Source: an uncultured Erythrobacteraceae bacterium (GTDB lineage Bacteria; Pseudomonadota; Alphaproteobacteria; Sphingomonadales; Sphingomonadaceae). Taken from it: a stretch of 37,957 bases of DNA. Within the stretch, counting starts at the first letter, position 1. Every line of letters starts with the position of its first letter. The notes under the pieces were generated by a model, which did not search any database, was not told the DNA's origin, and was given only the letters and a program-made list of their open reading frames with translations. This document shows positions 30,441 through 37,957 of the stretch, piece by piece. A program made the position numbers and the translations under genes. Location: positions 1 to 37,957 of the forward strand of contig CAMLQG010000025.1 of the NCBI GenBank assembly GCA_946482075.1, written 5' to 3'.

Positions 30441-31796
30441 ATGAGCAACCCCCGCCAACTCCACCTTGGCGCCTTCATGCGCCCGGCCAGCATCCACACC
30501 GGCGCCTGGCGCTATCCCGGTGCCTATCGGGATGCGAATTTCAATCTCCGCCATCTCGTCAGCTTCGCGCAGAAGCTGGAAGCGGCGAAGTTCGATGCGT
30601 TCTTCATGGCGGATCATCTCGCTGTGCTGAACATGCCGGCCGAAGCGCTGAAGCGCAGCCATACGGTCACGTCCTTCGAACCGATGACGTTGCTGTCCGC
30701 GCTGGCGATGAAGACCGAGCGGATCGGCCTGATCGCCACGGCTTCCACCACGTTCGAGGAACCGTTCCACGTCGCCCGGCGCTTCGCCTCATTGGACCAT
30801 ATCAGCGGCGGGCGGGCGGCGTGGAATATCGTGACGACGTCCAATCCGGATGCCGCGCTCAATTTCAGCTACCAAACGCAGCCGGACCACGATCAACGCT
30901 ATGTCCGCGCGCGCGAATATTTCGATGTCGTCACCGGGCTGTGGGACAGTTTTGCGGACGATGCCTTCATCCGCGATGCGGAGGCTGGGGTCTATTTCGA
31001 TCCGGAACGCATGCATGTGCTCGATCATCACGGGCCGGAATTCGACGTGCGAGGGCCCCTCAACATCGCACGGCCCGTGCAGGGCTGGCCGGTCATCGTG
31101 CAGGCCGGCGCCTCGGAGCCGGGACGACAGCTGGCGGCGGAAACGGCTGAGCTAATCTTCGGTCTGGCTTCCACCATTCCCGACGGGCAGGCCTTCTACA
31201 CCGACATCAAGGACCGCATGCGTCGAGTGGGCCGCGATCCGGATCATTTGAAGATCCTGCCGGGCCTGTTCGTCGTCGTGGGTGAGACGGTGGAGGAAGC
31301 GCGCGCCAAGCACGAACTGCTCGACTCCATGGTCCATTACGACAGCGGCATCCGTTCGCTGAACATCATGCTGGGCTTCGACGTGTCCGGCTACGATCCC
31401 GACGGGCCGCTGCCCGAGATCCCGGTGACCAACCACAGCCGCAGCGGGCAGGAACAGATGCTGGAATATGTCCGCGCGAAGCCCGGCATCACTATCCGGG
31501 AACTGGCGCAGAAGGCGGGCAGCTATTCCGGCCTTGCTTTCGTCGGCACGCCGCAGACCATCGCGGATCAGATGGAGGAATGGCTGGCGGAGCGCGCCTG
31601 TGACGGGTTCAACGTGATGTTCCCCTATCTGCCGGGAGGGCTCGACGATTTCTGCGACAAGGTGGTGCCCGAACTCCAGCGGCGGGGAATCTACCGCAAG
31701 GACTACGCCGGCACGACATTGCGCGATCATCTCGGCCTGCCGCGCCCGGAGAACCGGTTCTTTGTGGGCGAAGCGGAGGCGAGGGCGGCGGAGTAA
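30441..31796 (+). CDS. LLM flavin-dependent monooxygenase (NtaA/SnaA/DszA group)
   Basis: The 451-residue two-component-type monooxygenase resembles the nitrilotriacetate / DszA / SnaA group that takes reduced FMN from a separate reductase. Family landmarks are LHLGAFMRPASIHTGAWRYP at the start, FEPMTLLSALAMKTERIGL near residue 79, DHISGGRAAWNIVTTSNP near 116, VRAREYFDVVTGLW near 154 and VIVQAGASEPGRQLAAETAE near 218. Possible substrates include chelators, alkanesulfonates or organosulfur compounds, but the neighbours (yggS, glnD) give no clue. No NADH:FMN reductase gene is adjacent. It is flanked on both sides by CCGTTCG repeats. Ribosome site is weak. Confidence 0.9.
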   Translation: MSNPRQLHLGAFMRPASIHTGAWRYPGAYRDANFNLRHLVSFAQKLEAAKFDAFFMADHLAVLNMPAEALKRSHTVTSFEPMTLLSALAMKTERIGLIATASTTFEEPFHVARRFASLDHISGGRAAWNIVTTSNPDAALNFSYQTQPDHDQRYVRAREYFDVVTGLWDSFADDAFIRDAEAGVYFDPERMHVLDHHGPEFDVRGPLNIARPVQGWPVIVQAGASEPGRQLAAETAELIFGLASTIPDGQAFYTDIKDRMRRVGRDPDHLKILPGLFVVVGETVEEARAKHELLDSMVHYDSGIRSLNIMLGFDVSGYDPDGPLPEIPVTNHSRSGQEQMLEYVRAKPGITIRELAQKAGSYSGLAFVGTPQTIADQMEEWLAERACDGFNVMFPYLPGGLDDFCDKVVPELQRRGIYRKDYAGTTLRDHLGLPRPENRFFVGEAEARAAE

Positions 31797-31808
31797 GGGA
31801 ACCAATAT

Positions 31809-31898
31809 CCGTGCGCCCCGAGCTTGTCGAAGGGCAGTCCTTCCCTTCCTGGCAGCAGAAGAAGAAAGGCGGCCCTTCGACAAGCTCAGGACGAACGG
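31809..31898. repeat. CCGTTCG inverted repeat, copy 5 (diverged left arm)
   Basis: CCGTGCGCCCCGAGCTTGTC pairs with GACAAGCTCAGGACGAACGG with three mismatches. It lies between the convergent LLM monooxygenase and glnD genes. Confidence 0.85.
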
Positions 31899-31917
31899 CC
31901 GTTTTTTGGCTGACGGG

Positions 31918-34698
31918 CTAAATCGTAAACTCCTGCACCTCGCCCTTTCTGGGCGTGGCGATCGTCTCCGTCTCATTGGCCGCGGCGAGCAGGCGCAGCT
32001 CGATATTCTTGAGCCTGTCCGGCCGGTCCACCTTGTGGCCGAACAGGTCGGTCACGTAGAAGGTGTCGGCCGCGCGTTCGCCATAGGTGGCGATATGGGC
32101 GGAATGGACCACCAGCTGCGCTTCGAACAGGGCGCGCGCCAGGCGGTTGAGCAGTGCGGGCCGGTCGCGCGCATTGACTTCCACCAGAGTGAAGCGATTG
32201 GACGCTTTGTTGTCGAACAGCACGCGAGGCCGCACTTCGAACGCGTCGGCGCGCGCGCGGGGCAGGGGACGGCGGGCGAGCTGCGGCACCAGTTCGATCC
32301 GGTTGGCGAGCGCGTCCGAGATCGATTTCTTCAGCCGGTCCAGCTGGTCGCCTTCCATGAACGGGCGGCCGAGCGGGTCCTGGATCAGGAAATTGTCCAG
32401 CGCCTTGCCGTGACGGGACGTATGGATGCGGGCATCGATGATGTTGCCGCCGGCCAGGTGGATGCCGCCGGCGATGCGGTAGAACAGACCGGGATGGTCG
32501 TCGGAGATCACAGTCACCAGCGTGGCGCCGCGCGCGGCGTAATATTCGCAGTGGATCGACAGTGCGTCGCCCATCGCCTTGGCCGCGTCGAGCTGGACGA
32601 GGTTCAAGGCTATGATGTCTTCCGGTTCCGCGATCCAGTAGGCATCGGCCAGCATCTTGCCCATGCCTTCGACCAGTGCTGCCCGATTGCCGAGCGCCCC
32701 GGCCACGGCGTCCTTCTTGGCGAGAATGCGATGTTCGCGCCCATGCTGCTTGTGTCCCAGGCGCAGCTGTTCCTCGGTACGCTCGAACAGCTCGCCGATC
32801 AGCTGGCGCTTCCAGCTGTTCCATACGCCGGGCCCCACCGCGCGGATATCGACGATGGTCAGGATCGTCAGGTGGCGCAGCCGTTCCAGGCTCTGCACCG
32901 CCGCGACGAAATCGGCGATCGTCTTGGCGTCCGCCAGGTCGCGCTTGAATGCGGTCGCGCTCATCAACAGGTGCTGGCGTACCAGCCAACTGACCAGCTC
33001 CGTCTCGTCATCGGACAGGCCGAGGCGCGGGCAGAGCTTCAGCGCCACTTCCGCGCCCAGCACAGAATGATCTCCGCCACGTCCCTTGGCGATATCGTGC
33101 AGCAGCACCGCCATATAGGCGACCCGGCGCGAACCGATTCGCGCCATGATTTCGGTCGCCAGCGGGTGATCCTGCTTCAGGGCGCCCTGTTCGATCTTCG
33201 CAAGCAGGCCGATCGCGTGGATCGTGTGCTCGTCCACCGTGTAATGGTGGTACATGTCGAACTGCATCTGTGCGTTCACGCGGCCGAAATCGGGCACGAA
33301 GCGGCCGAACACGCCTGCTTCGTTCATCGCGCGCAGCATGCTTTCGGGATCGTTGCGGCCAGTGAGGACCGCCATGAAGAATTCATTGGCGTGCGGATCG
33401 CGGCGGACCTTCACGTCGATCAGCTTCACGTCGCGTGCGGCCATGCGCATGGTTTCCGGGTGGATTTCGAGCCGCTCGGCCTCTGCGATCGCGAAGATCT
33501 CCAGCAGGCGGACCGGGTCCTGCTGGAACCAGTCGTCGGACGGCGCGCGAATCTTGCCGCCGAACACGGTGTAGCCTTTCAGCTTGCGCGGCCGCGCGCG
33601 GAAGCCGGCCAGCATGCCGCGCGGCTTCTTCCTTGCGAATTGCTCGTCCAGCTGGGCGAGGAACACCGCGGTCAGGCTGCCGGTGCGCTTCGCCTGCATG
33701 AAGAAGAACTGCATGAAGCGTTCGACAGCGCTCCTGCCCGGCCGGTCGGAGAAGTTCATCCGCCCCGCAACTTCGCGCTGGAGATCGAAAGTCAGCCGGT
33801 CTTCCGCGCGGTTGGTGATCGTGTGCAGATGGCAGCGCACCGCCCAGAAGAAGTTCTCCGCCTTCTGGAAGGCGCGATATTCCGCCTGGGTGAGCAGGCC
33901 GACCGTGACGAGTTCGGCGGGTTCGCGCACCTTGTGGATGTATTTGCCGATCCAGTAGAGCGTGTGGAGATCGCGCAGCCCACCCACGCCTTCCTTGATG
34001 TTGGGCTCCACCACATAGCGGCTGTCGCCCATCTTGCGGTGGCGTTCGGTGCGTTCGGCCAGCTTTTCGGAGACGAACTGCCGCTCCGTTCCGGCAACCA
34101 CTTCGGCGAAGAATCGGCGCTGCGCGTCTTCGTAAAGCGGCTGGTCGCCCCAGACATAGCGGCCTTCGAGCAGTGCGGTGCGAATCGTCAGATCGGCCTT
34201 CGCCATCCGCACCATATCGTCCAGCGAGCGGCTGGAATGGCCGACCTTGAGCCCCAGATCCCACAGGAAATAGAGGATTGCCTCGATCACCTGCTCGCAC
34301 CAGGGCGTCTGCTTGGTGGGAGTGAGGAAAGCGATGTCGACATCGGAATGCGGCGCCATCTCGCCCCGCCCGTAGCCGCCCACCGCCATGATCACGAGCC
34401 GTTCGCCGGAGGAACGGTTGGCGGCGGGATAGACGTCGTGAACCACATGGTCGTGGATCACGCGGATCAGCTGGTCGACGAGGAAGGAATAAGCGGTCGC
34501 ACAATCGCGCCCGGCGGATGGTTTCTCCAGCAAACGGCGCGACAGCTCTTCGCGACCCTGCGCCTGGGCGTCGCGCAGCAGCGCGACGACGTGCTTGCGG
34601 GCCTTGTCGCCTCCGCGCTCGACAGCCTGCGCGATCGCATCCGACAGGGCTCGTCGGTCGATCACGTCCCGCTGGTTGGGGATGCGCGAAACAGTCAC
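31918..34698 (-). CDS. glnD: Bifunctional PII uridylyltransferase/uridylyl-removing enzyme
   Basis: The 926-residue nitrogen sensor uridylylates and deuridylylates PII in response to glutamine. Domains in order: nucleotidyltransferase with GGYGRGEMAPHSDVDIAFL (catalytic Asp pair), a linker, an HD domain with HHYTVDEHTIHAIG and HDIAKGRGGDHS, then two ACT domains towards the C-terminus (LVTVISDDHPGLFYRIAGG and FTLVEVNARDRPALLNRLA). I chose the GTG at 34698 because it gives the usual N-terminus (SRIPNQRDVIDRRAL) with GAGGA just upstream. An ATG at 34758 is the alternative. It is divergent from lgt. Confidence 0.95.
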   Translation of the reverse strand: MTVSRIPNQRDVIDRRALSDAIAQAVERGGDKARKHVVALLRDAQAQGREELSRRLLEKPSAGRDCATAYSFLVDQLIRVIHDHVVHDVYPAANRSSGERLVIMAVGGYGRGEMAPHSDVDIAFLTPTKQTPWCEQVIEAILYFLWDLGLKVGHSSRSLDDMVRMAKADLTIRTALLEGRYVWGDQPLYEDAQRRFFAEVVAGTERQFVSEKLAERTERHRKMGDSRYVVEPNIKEGVGGLRDLHTLYWIGKYIHKVREPAELVTVGLLTQAEYRAFQKAENFFWAVRCHLHTITNRAEDRLTFDLQREVAGRMNFSDRPGRSAVERFMQFFFMQAKRTGSLTAVFLAQLDEQFARKKPRGMLAGFRARPRKLKGYTVFGGKIRAPSDDWFQQDPVRLLEIFAIAEAERLEIHPETMRMAARDVKLIDVKVRRDPHANEFFMAVLTGRNDPESMLRAMNEAGVFGRFVPDFGRVNAQMQFDMYHHYTVDEHTIHAIGLLAKIEQGALKQDHPLATEIMARIGSRRVAYMAVLLHDIAKGRGGDHSVLGAEVALKLCPRLGLSDDETELVSWLVRQHLLMSATAFKRDLADAKTIADFVAAVQSLERLRHLTILTIVDIRAVGPGVWNSWKRQLIGELFERTEEQLRLGHKQHGREHRILAKKDAVAGALGNRAALVEGMGKMLADAYWIAEPEDIIALNLVQLDAAKAMGDALSIHCEYYAARGATLVTVISDDHPGLFYRIAGGIHLAGGNIIDARIHTSRHGKALDNFLIQDPLGRPFMEGDQLDRLKKSISDALANRIELVPQLARRPLPRARADAFEVRPRVLFDNKASNRFTLVEVNARDRPALLNRLARALFEAQLVVHSAHIATYGERAADTFYVTDLFGHKVDRPDRLKNIELRLLAAANETETIATPRKGEVQEFTI

Positions 34699-34891
34699 TT
34701 TCCTCGCACGCCTTTCATCGTCCTGCGCCTTCACAGCCCATCGCGGGCCTCCATGCAAGGTGGGGCGCTAATTTTCCGTGGCAAGCCGATCGGATCAGAC
34801 GGTTGCGATCTTTGTCGCAGCCGGGCTTCCGCCCGCGCCGGGCCTATGCCACAAGCGCAGCCGATTACCGTTGCAGGGGGTTCCCGTCTTG

Positions 34892-35752
34892 TTGTCACTG
34901 CTCGCTTCCACCACGCCGATCATGTGGGAAGACCTGGGATTGCGGCCGGGGATCGATCTCGGCTTCTTCACGCTGCGCTTCTATTCGCTCGCCTATCTCG
35001 CGGGCATCGTGCTGGGCTACTGGCATCTGAGCCGGATGGTGAAAGCACCCGGTTCGCCCATGGCGCAGCGCCATGCGGACGATCTGTTCTTCTACTGTAC
35101 GCTGGGCATCATCATCGGCGGGCGGCTTGGCTATGCCACTTTCTACGCGCCCGAACTGTGGACCAGCCCGAAGGACCTGCTGAGCCTGTGGCATGGGGGG
35201 ATGAGCTTCCATGGGGGGCTGGTGGGCGTGCTGCTGGCGATCCTCTATGTCTCGTGGCGCGGACAGCTCTCTTTCCTGCGCGTGGCGGATTACATCGCGG
35301 TCAACGTGCCCTTCGGGATGATGTTCGGGCGGATCGCTAACTTCATCAATGGCGAGCTCTGGGGGCGCCCGACCGATGTGTCCTGGGCGATGATCTTCCC
35401 CGGCGCCGGCAATCTCCCGCGCCACCCGTCCCAGCTTTACGAAGCGGCGCTGGAAGGGCTGCTGATGATGCTCGTCCTCTTGGGCGCCTTCTGGCTCACG
35501 CGCGCGCGCTGGCGGCCGGGTCTGCTGGTGGGCGTCTTCACCACGGGCATCGCGGCGGCGCGCTTCACGGTCGAATTCTTTCGCGAACCCGATGCGCAGC
35601 TGGCGGAATTCGCGATGCGCACCGGGCTTTCGATGGGCCAGTGGCTGACGATCCCGCTGATGGTGCTGGGGCTCGGCATCTTCCTGCGCGCGCTGCTGCG
35701 CCCGCCGTTGAACAGCACGGCCCCGGCGCAGCCCGCGCCTGCGGCGGTCTGA
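34892..35752 (+). CDS. lgt: Prolipoprotein diacylglyceryl transferase
   Basis: The 286-residue inner-membrane enzyme attaches diacylglycerol to the lipobox Cys of prolipoproteins. It has about seven membrane helices, HGGMSFHGGLVGVLLA near residue 100 and the Lgt signature GRIANFINGELWGR near 145, with Ala where Gly is usual. The sequence LLSLLASTTPIMWEDLGLRP fits the family N-terminus, so I chose a TTG start at 34892 with a GGGGG stretch 8-12 bases upstream; the TTG at 34889 or the ATG at 34922 are alternatives. The frame is open further upstream but is antisense to glnD. The MidA-type gene follows 10 bases later, suggesting co-transcription. Confidence 0.92.
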   Translation: MSLLASTTPIMWEDLGLRPGIDLGFFTLRFYSLAYLAGIVLGYWHLSRMVKAPGSPMAQRHADDLFFYCTLGIIIGGRLGYATFYAPELWTSPKDLLSLWHGGMSFHGGLVGVLLAILYVSWRGQLSFLRVADYIAVNVPFGMMFGRIANFINGELWGRPTDVSWAMIFPGAGNLPRHPSQLYEAALEGLLMMLVLLGAFWLTRARWRPGLLVGVFTTGIAAARFTVEFFREPDAQLAEFAMRTGLSMGQWLTIPLMVLGLGIFLRALLRPPLNSTAPAQPAPAAV

Positions 35753-35762
35753 GCCTCGGCCG

Positions 35763-36818
35763 ATGAACGGGGCGGCGGAAGGCCCGCTGGGCGACATCTT
35801 CCGCCGGCTGATCGCCACTACCGGCCCGATCAGCCTGATGCACTATATGGGCGAGGCGAATGCCCGCTATTACGCCTCGCGCGATCCGCTGGGGCAGGAC
35901 GGCGATTTCGTCACCGCGCCGGAAATCAGCCAGATGTTCGGCGAGTTGATCGGCCTGTGGTGCGCCGATATCTGGACGCGGGCCGGCCGGCCGCAGCCGG
36001 TTCACTATGTCGAGCTCGGCCCGGGCCGGGGCACGCTGGCGCGCGATGCGCTGCGGGCAGGCGCCCGGCACGGCTTCAGCCCGCAGGTGCATTTCGTGGA
36101 ATCCTCGCCTGCGCTGAGGGATGCGCAGCTGGCCGCCGTGCCGCAGGCGCACTGGCATGACGATCTCTCGACCGTGCCGCGGACGGGCACGATGCTGCTG
36201 GTGGCGAACGAATTCCTCGATGCCTTGCCGGTGCGGCAGCTGGTGAAGGCTGCGCAGGGCTGGCGCGAACGCGTGGTGGGTTCGGGAGGGCATGTCTTCG
36301 TGCCGCTGATAGGCGATCGGCCGATGGAGGCCGCCGTTCCCGAGGCGCGGCGCGAGGCGGAGGAGGGCGCGATCATCGAGACCTGTCCGGGCGCGGCGGC
36401 CGTGATGTACGAAACAGCCGGGCGCCTTCTGCGCCAGGGCGGTGCGGCGCTGTTCATTGACTATGGGTACGACCGGCCGCAATTCGGCTCCACCCTGCAG
36501 GCGGTGCGCGATCACCGGAAGGTCGATCCCTTCACCGCGCCGGGCGAGGCGGATCTGACCGCCCATGTCGATTTTGCCGCATTGGCCGACATCGCCCAAT
36601 CGCGCGAGGTGAAATGGCTCGGCACCGTGCCGCAGGGTCAGTGGCTGAAAGCTTTGGGCATCGATGTGCGCGCGTCCGCCCTGGCGCGGGCCGCACCCGA
36701 CCAGGCGGACGCGATCCGCATCGCGCTCGACCGGCTGGTGAACGCGGAGCAGATGGGCGCCCTGTTCAAGATCATGGGCCTAGCCGCGCCGGAATGGCCC
36801 GACGGGGCGGGGTTCTAA
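35763..36818 (+). CDS. SAM-dependent methyltransferase, MidA/NDUFAF7 family
   Basis: The 351-residue protein belongs to the class I methyltransferase family of MidA (DUF185), whose mitochondrial member NDUFAF7 dimethylates an arginine in complex I assembly. Recognised blocks are ISLMHYMGEANARYYASRDP near residue 21, GDFVTAPEISQMFGELIGLW near 43, the cofactor motif VHYVELGPGRGTLARDAL near 80, and LLVANEFLDALPVRQLVK near 144. It starts 10 bases after lgt. A complex I target here is inference, as is common for bacterial members of this family. It converges with gyrB through a short palindrome. Confidence 0.92.
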   Translation: MNGAAEGPLGDIFRRLIATTGPISLMHYMGEANARYYASRDPLGQDGDFVTAPEISQMFGELIGLWCADIWTRAGRPQPVHYVELGPGRGTLARDALRAGARHGFSPQVHFVESSPALRDAQLAAVPQAHWHDDLSTVPRTGTMLLVANEFLDALPVRQLVKAAQGWRERVVGSGGHVFVPLIGDRPMEAAVPEARREAEEGAIIETCPGAAAVMYETAGRLLRQGGAALFIDYGYDRPQFGSTLQAVRDHRKVDPFTAPGEADLTAHVDFAALADIAQSREVKWLGTVPQGQWLKALGIDVRASALARAAPDQADAIRIALDRLVNAEQMGALFKIMGLAAPEWPDGAGF

Positions 36819-36835
36819 AAGGGGGTACTTCAATC

Positions 36836-36868
36836 CCGTTCGCCCTTCGACAAGCTCAGGGCGAACGG
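36836..36868. repeat. CCGTTCG short palindrome between MidA and gyrB
   Basis: CCGTTCGCCCT and AGGGCGAACGG are perfect complements around TCGACAAGCTC. It is the short form of the repeat, lacking the inner stuffer, and sits between convergent genes. Confidence 0.9.
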
Positions 36869-36881
36869 ATGAAGCGAAGGC

Positions 36882-37957
36882 TCAAACGTCCAGATTGGCG
36901 ACGTTCAGCGCGTTCTGCTGGATGAAGTCGCGGCGCGGTTCCACGATGTCGCCCATCAGGCGCGTGAATATCTCGTCGGTCACGTCCGCATCCTCGACCT
37001 TGACCTGCAGCAGCGCGCGATTGTCGGGGTCGAGCGTGGTTTCCCAGAGTTGTTCGGCATTCATCTCGCCCAGGCCCTTGTAGCGCGCGATCGACAGGCC
37101 CTTGCGGCCGCTGGCGAGCACGGCGTCGAGCAGCTGCGTCGGCCGCGTGATCGCGCCTTCGGCTGCAGGCCGCGCGGCGGTGATCCCCTCGCCGTCGTCG
37201 CCGTCCTCCGTGACCGGTTCGGGCTCCGCGGTTTCCTCGGCTGCTCCGGCCTTCACGAAGCGCGCGGTGCCGGCGTAGACATCGGCATGTTCGGCCGCGA
37301 CACGGGCCAGCTTGCGTGCTTCGGCGCTGGTCAGGAAGCCGGCTTCGATGATGTGATGGTCGGTCACGCCGCGCCACAGGCGCTCGACCCAGACGGAGCC
37401 GTCATCGCCGAAACCGGCGCTCCATTTCGCTTCGCGATCACCGCGATCGAGCCATTCGGCCGTGCGGGCAAGGGCCGCCTCGCGCGCTTCGTGCGAAAGT
37501 GCGGGTTCCAGCGCGCCAGCAAGGCCCAGCGCTTCGATGATCGCCGGATCGTAGCGCCGCGGAACGAAGCCCATCAGGCTGCGCAGGCGCAGCGCATGAT
37601 CGACCAGTTCCTTCAGCTCCTGCCCGCCGCGCGCGCCGCCGGATGTTTCCAGGACACGGCCGGCAAGCCCCCCTTCCACCAGATAGCGGTCGAGTGCGCC
37701 GGCATCCTTGAGATAGACTTCGCTGCGGCCCTTGCTGACCTTGTAGAGCGGCGGCTGGGCGATGAAGAGATGGCCGGCGCGGATGATGTCCGGCATCTGG
37801 CGATGGAAGAAGGTGAGCAGCAGCGTGCGGATATGCGCGCCGTCGACATCGGCGTCGGTCATGATCACGATCTTGTGATAGCGCAGCTTGTCCAGATTGA
37901 ACTCGTCGCGGATGCCGGTGCCCATCGCCTGGATCAGCGTGCCGACTTCCTTGGACG
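36882..37957 (-). CDS. gyrB: DNA gyrase subunit B, C-terminal part (continues beyond window)
   Basis: The 3' part of gyrB is present: about 357 codons to TGA at 36882, with the reading frame running off the right edge (SKEVGTLIQ precedes the ATG-like GTG/ATG region). The TOPRIM Asp motif [18 protein letters not shown] and [17 protein letters not shown], then [19 protein letters not shown] and [17 protein letters not shown] at the end, are gyrase B rather than ParE. The C-terminal insert between them is longer than in E. coli and has an acidic stretch ([18 protein letters not shown]). Gyrase introduces negative supercoils and is essential. The start of the gene lies outside the window. Confidence 0.96.
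   Translation of the reverse strand, partial: SKEVGTLIQAMGTGIRDEFNLDKLRYHKIVIMTDADVDGAHIRTLLLTFFHRQMPDIIRAGHLFIAQPPLYKVSKGRSEVYLKDAGALDRYLVEGGLAGRVLETSGGARGGQELKELVDHALRLRSLMGFVPRRYDPAIIEALGLAGALEPALSHEAREAALARTAEWLDRGDREAKWSAGFGDDGSVWVERLWRGVTDHHIIEAGFLTSAEARKLARVAAEHADVYAGTARFVKAGAAEETAEPEPVTEDGDDGEGITAARPAAEGAITRPTQLLDAVLASGRKGLSIARYKGLGEMNAEQLWETTLDPDNRALLQVKVEDADVTDEIFTRLMGDIVEPRRDFIQQNALNVANLDV

Noticed and set aside
31762..34891. Long plus-strand open frame running into the lgt region
   Set aside because: It is antisense to glnD throughout and has no ribosome site or family match.
36882..37957. Topoisomerase IV ParE as identity of the edge gene
   Set aside because: The TOPRIM block, insertion pattern and C-terminal [10 protein letters not shown] match gyrase B better.

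Overview
The window is about 38 kb of GC-rich, gene-dense bacterial chromosome. Everything fits a sphingomonad-type alphaproteobacterium. The evidence is the protein flavour of RecQ, GTP cyclohydrolase II, LolA, FtsK, GlnD, Lgt and GyrB, a fused PabB-PabC, TTG/GTG starts, and many copies of short inverted repeats ending in CCGTTCG or CGTCATTCCC, which I associate with this group. The first 50 bases are pure C, so the window probably starts at a contig end carrying a sequencing artefact. I see no rRNA, tRNA, CRISPR array, insertion sequence or prophage.

Layout, left to right. Positions 337-3752 (+) hold an accessory oxidation cluster: a carboxymuconolactone decarboxylase-like protein, an LLM-class flavin oxidoreductase, a P450 closely resembling P450cam (CYP101), a putidaredoxin-like 2Fe-2S ferredoxin and a 79-residue protein I do not recognise. 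Next come recQ (+) and a secreted beta-helix protein (+). From 6839 to 14687 (-) lie ribA, xth, lolA, rpmG, arfB, an RluA-family pseudouridine synthase, an aspartate aminotransferase-like enzyme and the pabB-pabC fusion. A HerA-like ATPase (+) follows. Then comes an operon on - (19442 to 16567) encoding a secreted four-EF-hand protein, an OmpR-type response regulator and a sensor kinase.

The second half contains a cupin gene and an aminopeptidase P gene (-), divergent from an oligopeptidase B gene and an SDR gene (+). A minus-strand set follows: thiE-like, ftsK, a SulP transporter without a STAS domain, and a small Ala-rich lipoprotein. Then come yggS (+), a second LLM flavin monooxygenase (+), glnD (-), lgt and a MidA-type methyltransferase (+), and the 3' part of gyrB (-), which runs off the right edge.

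Most of this is core housekeeping: DNA repair and segregation, riboflavin and folate synthesis, envelope lipoprotein maturation and sorting (lgt, lolA), and nitrogen sensing. The parts most worth study are the P450cam-like cluster with its unknown small protein and repeated CCRAYTGG sites, the EF-hand/two-component operon with repeated TTGTCGC sites and a strong hairpin in its leader, and an apparently structured untranslated segment between lolA and a clear terminator. At least seven CCGTTCG-type and three full CGTCATYCC-type hairpin repeats sit between genes, several of them exactly between convergent genes.
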